From: Patescibacteria group bacterium UBA3527
Lineage (GTDB): Bacteria > Patescibacteriota > Minisyncoccia > Phycocordibacterales > UBA918
Direction of reading: 5' to 3'
Assembly (NCBI GenBank): GCA_002377025.1
Contig: DFPA01000001.1
Span: forward strand, 1 to 8,569
Length of the DNA stretch: 8,569 nucleotides
Shown here: piece after piece, positions 4,204-8,569 of the stretch
Layout: the number at the start of each line of letters is the position of its first letter
Position numbering within the stretch: position 1 is the first letter of the stretch
Notes under the pieces: generated by a model
Seen by the model: the letters and a program-made list of their open reading frames with translations, nothing else
What the model was told of the DNA's origin: nothing
The model's database searches: none
Made by a program: the position numbers and the translations under genes

Positions 4204-6204
4204 ATGCCCAAGGACACTGAACGAATCAAAAAGCTAGAAAAACTCATTCGTCATCATCGGACTAAATACCACGATGAAGATGCTCCAGAAATATCTGATG
4301 AAGCCTATGATTCGTTAGTACGTGAATTGCGAGAATTAGAAGGTTCCACTGACGAGACTGAAGATTCAGAAGCTACGGTTGTGGGTGGCAGAGCCAGTGA
4401 AATATTTCAAAAAGTTCGACACGAGGTGAGGCAGTGGTCTTTTGGCAATGTGTTTGATCGCAATGAGCTCGAAGAGTGGGAAGATAAGCTATACCGGTTT
4501 TTGGACACAGACAAAAGAGAGACGAACATAAACTTTGTTGTTGAGCATAAAATAGATGGCCTGAAGGTAATACTTCGTTATAAACAAGGTGAACTGGTAC
4601 AAGCAGCTACGCGAGGCGATGGTGTAACGGGTGAAGACGTTACACATACAGTGCTCACTATTAAAGATGTGCCTCGGAAATTAAACCAAAAAGTAGATTT
4701 AATCGCGGTCGGAGAAGTATGGCTCTCTGAAAGTGAGTTTGCAAGAATCAATAAAGAACGGGAGAGAAATAAGGAATCTTTGTTTGCAAATCCCCGCAAT
4801 GCGGCAGCCGGTAGTTTGCGGCAACTTGATCCGGAGGTAACTAGAGGAAGAAACCTTTCTACCTTTATTTACGATATTGAGAAAATATCTGGAGTAGAGT
4901 GTGCTACGCAAGAGGAAGAACTTGAGCTATTGAATACTCTTGGTTTTTCAGTTAATCCGTATTTTGCCATGTGTGACAGCGTGACAGAGGTACAAGAGTA
5001 TTACAATGAATGGAATAAAAAGCGGGAAAAGTTGGATTATGGTGTAGATGGAGTGGTAATAAAGGTAAACAGCCGTGCTTTGCAACAAGCATTGGGACAT
5101 ACAGCCAAATCTCCTCGGTATGGCGTGGCATATAAGTTTCCGGCCGTAGAAGCCACTACTGTGGTAGAGAGTATAGAACTTCAGGTGGGACGCACAGGTA
5201 TTGTTACCCCGGTAGCACATCTTACTCCGGTTTTGATAGATGGTTCGACAGTTTCAAGAGCCACACTTCATAATGAAGACCAAATAAAAAAACTCGATGT
5301 AAGAGTAGGTGATACCGTTGTTATTCAAAAGGCTGGTGATGTGATACCTGAAATATTGTCAGTTATCATGGAGCTCAGACCCGGCAATGCAAAACCATAT
5401 AAATTTCCGAAAGTAGCTGAGGGATGCGGAGGCGACGGGTCTATCGTTAGAGTGCCGGGGGAGGCTGCTTATAAATGCAAAGTTCTAGACAGTGATCACC
5501 TACATCGTCAGCGACTTTATCACTTTGCTTCTAAAAGCGCACTCAATATTGACGGTATCGGCCCGCGCATTCTCGACTTATTACTCGATCAGGGATTGAT
5601 CAATCATCATTATGACCTTTTTACTCTTACCGAGGGAGATTTTTTAACTTTGCCAAAATTCAAGGAACAAGCTGCCAAAAATGCAGTAGTGGCAATCAAT
5701 GCTGCCAGAGAGGTGACACTAAACCGACTACTTGTCGCACTTGGTATAGATGGGGTAGGAGAAGAAACAGCACGGGTTTTGGCAGATAAATTTGGCAGTT
5801 TAGATGAGCTCAAAAAAGCCAGTAAAGAAGAAATAGCTACGACTTATGGAATTGGTGATACAGTGGCCGAATCTCTCCATGACTGGTTACATAATGATAA
5901 AAATGCAAATGATTTGCAAAAACTTTTGCGACAATTAAAGGTGGTAGAAGGTGAAAAAATAAAAGAATCGGCACTCAGTGGTAAAACGATTGTCTTCACC
6001 GGTACTCTACCTAATTTGGGCAGAGATGAGGCCAAGGACATTGCTCGACGTCATGGTGCAAAAGTGTCCTCCACTGTGTCTAGACAAACTGATTTTGTGC
6101 TGGTGGGAAGTGAGGCAGGTAGCAAGGAAGAAAAAGCAAGAGAATTGGGAGTGCGAATTATTGATGAAGCCGAGTTTCTTAAAATGGCTAATCCGGAAAG
6201 TTAG
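4204..6204 (+). CDS. ligA: NAD+-dependent DNA ligase LigA
   Basis: 666 residues, the normal length. It seals nicks in DNA during replication and repair using NAD+. Domains in order: Ia (1-70) with the NAD+-binding residues Y22, H23, D32, Y35 and D36; adenylation domain with the nucleotidyl-accepting lysine K116 in EHKIDG, GEVW (170-173), NPRNAAAGSLRQ (196-207) and DGVVIKV (282-288); OB fold (about 316-400) with QVGRTG, SRATLHN and AGDVIPE; zinc-finger region (401-432); helix-hairpin-helix region (about 440-580, with IDGIGP and IDGVGEE); and BRCT (588-662) with GKTIVFTG. The zinc finger keeps only two of four Cys: C408 and C425 remain, while the expected first and fourth positions are A405 and S430. 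All catalytic residues are intact, so the enzyme is probably active. ATG 4204 starts the conserved fold; there is no Shine-Dalgarno sequence. It may be co-transcribed with the pilus genes or use a weak spacer promoter. Confidence 0.97.
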   Translation: MPKDTERIKKLEKLIRHHRTKYHDEDAPEISDEAYDSLVRELRELEGSTDETEDSEATVVGGRASEIFQKVRHEVRQWSFGNVFDRNELEEWEDKLYRFLDTDKRETNINFVVEHKIDGLKVILRYKQGELVQAATRGDGVTGEDVTHTVLTIKDVPRKLNQKVDLIAVGEVWLSESEFARINKERERNKESLFANPRNAAAGSLRQLDPEVTRGRNLSTFIYDIEKISGVECATQEEELELLNTLGFSVNPYFAMCDSVTEVQEYYNEWNKKREKLDYGVDGVVIKVNSRALQQALGHTAKSPRYGVAYKFPAVEATTVVESIELQVGRTGIVTPVAHLTPVLIDGSTVSRATLHNEDQIKKLDVRVGDTVVIQKAGDVIPEILSVIMELRPGNAKPYKFPKVAEGCGGDGSIVRVPGEAAYKCKVLDSDHLHRQRLYHFASKSALNIDGIGPRILDLLLDQGLINHHYDLFTLTEGDFLTLPKFKEQAAKNAVVAINAAREVTLNRLLVALGIDGVGEETARVLADKFGSLDELKKASKEEIATTYGIGDTVAESLHDWLHNDKNANDLQKLLRQLKVVEGEKIKESALSGKTIVFTGTLPNLGRDEAKDIARRHGAKVSSTVSRQTDFVLVGSEAGSKEEKARELGVRIIDEAEFLKMANPES

Positions 6205-6213
6205 TGCTATTAT
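6205..6213 (+). promoter_or_regulatory. Extended -10 promoter (TGnTATTAT) for leaderless gatC
   Basis: TGCTATTAT begins with the second base after the ligA stop codon. TATTAT (6208-6213) is one base from consensus and carries a correctly placed TGn extension, which can compensate for a missing -35. It ends 6 nt before the gatC ATG at 6220, so initiation 7 nt downstream falls on the start codon itself. The geometry is the same as at pilD. Leaderless transcription is inferred. Confidence 0.6.
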
Positions 6214-6219
6214 GCGGCC

Positions 6220-6513
6220 ATGACTAAGGAGGAAATAAAGCATTTAGGTCGATTGTCCCGTATCAAACTGACGGATGATCAGATAGACAAATTCAATGGA
6301 GAAATTGATGCTGTTTTAGAGTATGTCAGTCAGATCAATGAAATAGTGGCCGATTCTGATAAGGAAAAAGAAGTAGGCGCGGTTTACAATGTATTTCGCG
6401 CAGATGAAGTAACTAACACTCCAGGTGAATATTCCGAAGATCTTCTGCGTGAAGCACCGTGCCGACAAGGCGATTATGTGGAAGTAAAGAAGATTCTTAA
6501 TCCGGAAGATTAA
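6220..6513 (+). CDS. gatC: Asp/Glu-tRNA amidotransferase subunit C (GatC)
   Basis: 97 residues, the usual size. GatC is the small subunit that clamps GatA and GatB together in the GatCAB complex, which amidates Glu-tRNA(Gln) and/or Asp-tRNA(Asn) in the cytosol. The N-terminal part has the helical pattern EIKHLGRLSRIKLTDDQ with a following helix (EIDAVLEYVSQINEI), and the C-terminal part contains FRADEV, then PG, LLREAP and GDYVEVKKIL, all typical of GatC. The start at 6220 has no upstream Shine-Dalgarno sequence but lies 6 nt after an extended -10. A perfect AGGAGG occurs inside the gene at 6227-6232 with no start codon suitably downstream. It is followed by gatA with a one-base gap (TAA-T-ATG), so the two subunits are probably made in a coupled 1:1 fashion. 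Confidence 0.95.
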   Translation: MTKEEIKHLGRLSRIKLTDDQIDKFNGEIDAVLEYVSQINEIVADSDKEKEVGAVYNVFRADEVTNTPGEYSEDLLREAPCRQGDYVEVKKILNPED

Positions 6514-6514
6514 T

Positions 6515-7924
6515 ATGACCATCAAAGAACTGAGAGAGAAATATCTGAGCGGTGAAACTACGCCAGAAGAAGTCATACAGGCTTCATTTGATAATATTAA
6601 AGCAAAGAATGAAGAAATTCATGCTTACCTTCATATCTATGAAGAGGCTGTAGAGGAAGCCAACTCTGCAAGTAAGGAGCTACAGACTAAAGGAGGAGAA
6701 GCAGCCCCTCTTGCCGGTATACCGATAGCTATCAAGAACAATGTTTTAATTAAAGGTAAAAAAGCTACCGGTTCGTCAAAAATTCTTGAGAACTATACAG
6801 CCACTTATTCCGCCACTATTATTAAGAAGCTTAAGGCAGCGGGAGCGATTATTATTGGTAGTACCAATATGGACGAATTCGCCATGGGTTCTTCGACCGA
6901 AAACTCTGCTTTCGGTCCATCCAAAAATCCAATAGATACTGCGCGAGTGCCAGGTGGTTCTTCCGGCGGTTCCGCTGCAGCCGTTGCCATGGGTTCTGTG
7001 CCAGTAGCTATCGGTACCGACACCGGCGGTTCTATTCGCCAGCCAGCCAGTTATTGTGGATTGGTAGGGTTCAAGCCAACCTATGGAGCAGTTTCACGTT
7101 ATGGACTCATGGCTATGGGTTCTTCGCTCGATCAGGCCGGTCCACTTACCAACTCTGTTGCTGATGCTGAACTAGTACACAACACAATGGCCGGTAAGGA
7201 TTCATACGACATGACGACTATCGATGATGACACGTATCCAAAAGTAGAAAAAAAAGAGCAATACAAAATAGGAGTACCGAGAGACTTTCTGTCGGAAGGG
7301 GTTGATGAGGATGTGTTAGAAGCATTTGAAGACCATTTGGAAACATTAAGAGAAGCAGGTCATGAAGTAGTGGACGTATCTTTACCACTTTTTGCTAAAG
7401 GTTTAGCCGCTTATTACATAGTAATGCCGGCGGAAGTGTCCTCTAATTTAGCACGCTATGATGGTATTCGGTATGGTTTATCGGTAGACGGAGAAGATCT
7501 CCTGGCTGTTTATGAGAACACTAGAGCAGAAGGTTTTGGGGAAGAGGTAAAGAGAAGAATTCTTCTTGGCACCTATGTGCTATCTTCCGGTTACTACGAT
7601 GCCTATTATGGTAAGGCAGAAACTGTGCGCCAAATGATGCGAATCGAATTAGACAAAGTTTTTGATGATGTTGATATCATTGCTACACCAACTACCCCCA
7701 CACCGGCTTTCAAATTTGGCGAGAAAGAGGATCCTCTTTCCATGTATCGTCAGGATATTTTCACTGTTCCGGTGAATTTAACTGGTGTTCCGGCTATCTC
7801 TATTCCGGCAACAACTGTTGAACGAGACGGAAAGAATCTCCCTGTTGGGGTACAATATATAGCACCACACGCTGGTGAAGTGCGTTTGTTTGATTTGGGG
7901 AAGAAAATGCACGACAAGGCGTAG
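6515..7924 (+). CDS. gatA: Asp/Glu-tRNA amidotransferase subunit A (GatA), amidase
   Basis: 469 residues, close to the family norm of roughly 480. GatA hydrolyses glutamine (or asparagine) and delivers ammonia to GatB, which converts misacylated Glu-tRNA(Gln)/Asp-tRNA(Asn). The amidase-signature Ser-cisSer-Lys triad is complete: K74 in PIAIKNN, S149 in PGGSSGGSA and S173 in DTGGSIRQ, with the 75- and 24-residue spacings expected for the family. Other hallmarks are GSTNMDEFAMGSSTENSAFG, GFKPTYGAVSRYGL, SSLDQAGP, AEVSSNLARYDGIRYG and the C-terminal TVPVNLTGVPAISIP and LPVGVQYI. The ATG follows the gatC stop by one base; a weak GGAAG lies 6 nt upstream. gatB is not in the window, so the complex depends on a gene elsewhere, a common arrangement in reduced genomes. 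No defect is visible. Confidence 0.97.
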   Translation: MTIKELREKYLSGETTPEEVIQASFDNIKAKNEEIHAYLHIYEEAVEEANSASKELQTKGGEAAPLAGIPIAIKNNVLIKGKKATGSSKILENYTATYSATIIKKLKAAGAIIIGSTNMDEFAMGSSTENSAFGPSKNPIDTARVPGGSSGGSAAAVAMGSVPVAIGTDTGGSIRQPASYCGLVGFKPTYGAVSRYGLMAMGSSLDQAGPLTNSVADAELVHNTMAGKDSYDMTTIDDDTYPKVEKKEQYKIGVPRDFLSEGVDEDVLEAFEDHLETLREAGHEVVDVSLPLFAKGLAAYYIVMPAEVSSNLARYDGIRYGLSVDGEDLLAVYENTRAEGFGEEVKRRILLGTYVLSSGYYDAYYGKAETVRQMMRIELDKVFDDVDIIATPTTPTPAFKFGEKEDPLSMYRQDIFTVPVNLTGVPAISIPATTVERDGKNLPVGVQYIAPHAGEVRLFDLGKKMHDKA

Positions 7925-7933
7925 GTCTAGTGT

Positions 7934-8536
7934 ATGCCTGACCAAAACGACATCGTTTATAGTGAGAATAGTGTAGATATCATAGCTATTTTTAAAGCGC
8001 TTTTTAATACTTTAGGTATTACCGGCGAAAGTTTTCAAAGCGTGGTTGATTTTGTAAATATTGCCTGGGACGTGTTTGTGGTACTTTCTTTTGTTTTGGC
8101 AGCACTTCTCATGTTTGGATTTATTTATGCTTCCATACGTTTTGGGGAGCTGTCGGCTTCTCAAATTGAGGAGATAAAAGAGAAGGAGAAACTTTATGCG
8201 GAAATGTACGGAACAGGTGTCAAAAACAATCGCTTGGCGGATATTGATCTGCATATAGGTAGCAATAATCCGAATGACTGGAAACTGGCTATTATTGAAG
8301 CGGATATAATTTTGGAGAAAATTTTGGATGAAGCCGGTTATGCCGGTGCGTCTATTGGAGACAAACTAAAAAGTGCATCTCCAACACAGTTTACAACAAT
8401 TGATGATGCGTGGGAGGCGCATAAAGTGCGCAATAAGATAGCTCACGAAGGAGGTGATTTTGTTCTTACAAAAAAACTGGCACAAGATACTATTCATCGA
8501 TACAAACGAGTCTTCGGAGAATTCGACAAGGTTTAG
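7934..8536 (+). CDS. Single-pass membrane protein with HEPN-like RNxxAH motif, function unknown
   Basis: 200 residues; I do not recognise a named family. Residues 1-43 are weakly amphipathic. One clear membrane helix lies at about 45-67 (WDVFVVLSFVLAALLMFGF). A charged, possibly coiled-coil segment follows at 74-92 (QIEEIKEKEKLYAEM). The remainder is a mainly helical soluble domain of about 90 residues: WKLAIIEADIILEKILDEAGY (116-136), GDKL, a DDAWEAHKVRNKIAHEG segment (157-173) and a final helix. R166-N167-K168-I169-A170-H171 fits the Rx4H motif with a polar residue after Arg that marks many HEPN proteins (RNases, or non-catalytic binding modules). The arrangement would put the domain in the cytosol at the membrane, if the N-terminus is outside. 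It begins 9 bases after gatA, probably in the same operon, with a weak AGGT upstream. HEPN relationship is an inference from the motif and helical pattern; no toxin or antitoxin partner is visible. Confidence 0.75.
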   Translation: MPDQNDIVYSENSVDIIAIFKALFNTLGITGESFQSVVDFVNIAWDVFVVLSFVLAALLMFGFIYASIRFGELSASQIEEIKEKEKLYAEMYGTGVKNNRLADIDLHIGSNNPNDWKLAIIEADIILEKILDEAGYAGASIGDKLKSASPTQFTTIDDAWEAHKVRNKIAHEGGDFVLTKKLAQDTIHRYKRVFGEFDKV

Positions 8537-8552
8537 TAATGGTATCTAAACA

Positions 8553-8567
8553 GTTTCTGTAAGAAAC
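8553..8567 (+). other. Small hairpin at the window edge, possible start of a terminator
   Basis: GTTTCT (8553-8558) and AGAAAC (8562-8567) pair perfectly around a GTA loop, 16 bases after the last stop codon. Whether a T-run follows cannot be seen because the window ends at 8569. It may be the stem of the terminator for the gatC-gatA-membrane protein unit, or chance. Confidence 0.25.
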
Positions 8568-8569
8568 GG

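Noticed and set aside
5978..6223. 81-codon + strand frame overlapping the end of ligA
   Set aside because: It is out of frame with the well-conserved BRCT domain of LigA and shows no family features.
6227..6232. Perfect Shine-Dalgarno AGGAGG inside gatC
   Set aside because: No start codon lies at a useful distance downstream, and the codons encode the ordinary KEE of the GatC N-terminus; most likely coincidence.
8539..8562. ATG just after the last gene
   Set aside because: The frame stops after seven codons, so it is not a detectable gene; the region is probably the operon's end.
1..8569. Hidden defence system, CRISPR array or mobile element
   Set aside because: No direct-repeat array, transposase, integrase, restriction or toxin-antitoxin pair is seen. 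All genes except the last are recognisable pilus or core-metabolism genes.

Overview
The window looks like a chromosomal segment of a Candidate Phyla Radiation bacterium (Patescibacteria), most likely of the Parcubacteria group. This is inferred from protein style: short class III prepilins, a major pilin with a YYCVDSTG-like C-terminal segment, a LigA with a degenerate zinc finger, almost no Shine-Dalgarno sequences, and very compact gene packing. No rRNA or marker phylogeny is available here, so the placement is an inference. All eleven genes are on the + strand, and no mobile element, CRISPR array, tRNA or rRNA was seen.

Region 1 (1-4144) is a type IV pilus cluster. It contains the 3' end of a PilC-type platform protein, a major-pilin gene with its own candidate promoter and a strong intrinsic terminator, and then a second unit. 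That unit encodes the prepilin peptidase PilD and four minor pseudopilins in the order H-like, J-like, I-like, K-like. PilC, in the inner membrane, organises assembly. PilD trims and methylates all five prepilins encoded here. The four minor pilins probably form the tip/initiation complex and the 128-residue mature pilin forms the fibre.

Region 2 (4145-6204) has a short spacer with a perfect 11-bp inverted repeat, followed by NAD-dependent DNA ligase LigA.

Region 3 (6205-8569) holds gatC and gatA, subunits of the Glu-tRNA(Gln)/Asp-tRNA(Asn) amidotransferase, and a single-pass membrane protein whose cytosolic part carries an RNxxAH motif resembling HEPN proteins. gatB is not in the window.

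The most interesting structure is in the expression signals. Two genes (pilD and gatC) have a good -10 box ending exactly 6 nt before the ATG, which predicts leaderless mRNAs. Four junctions share the compact form TA(A/G)-T-ATG, suggesting stop-to-start translational coupling. The 5' end of the longest possible pilD reading frame is actually the terminator of the pilin gene, so the true start is downstream at 952. The 187-base gap 269-455 holds the candidate pilin promoter and a leader hairpin. No gene-free stretch exceeds 300 bases.
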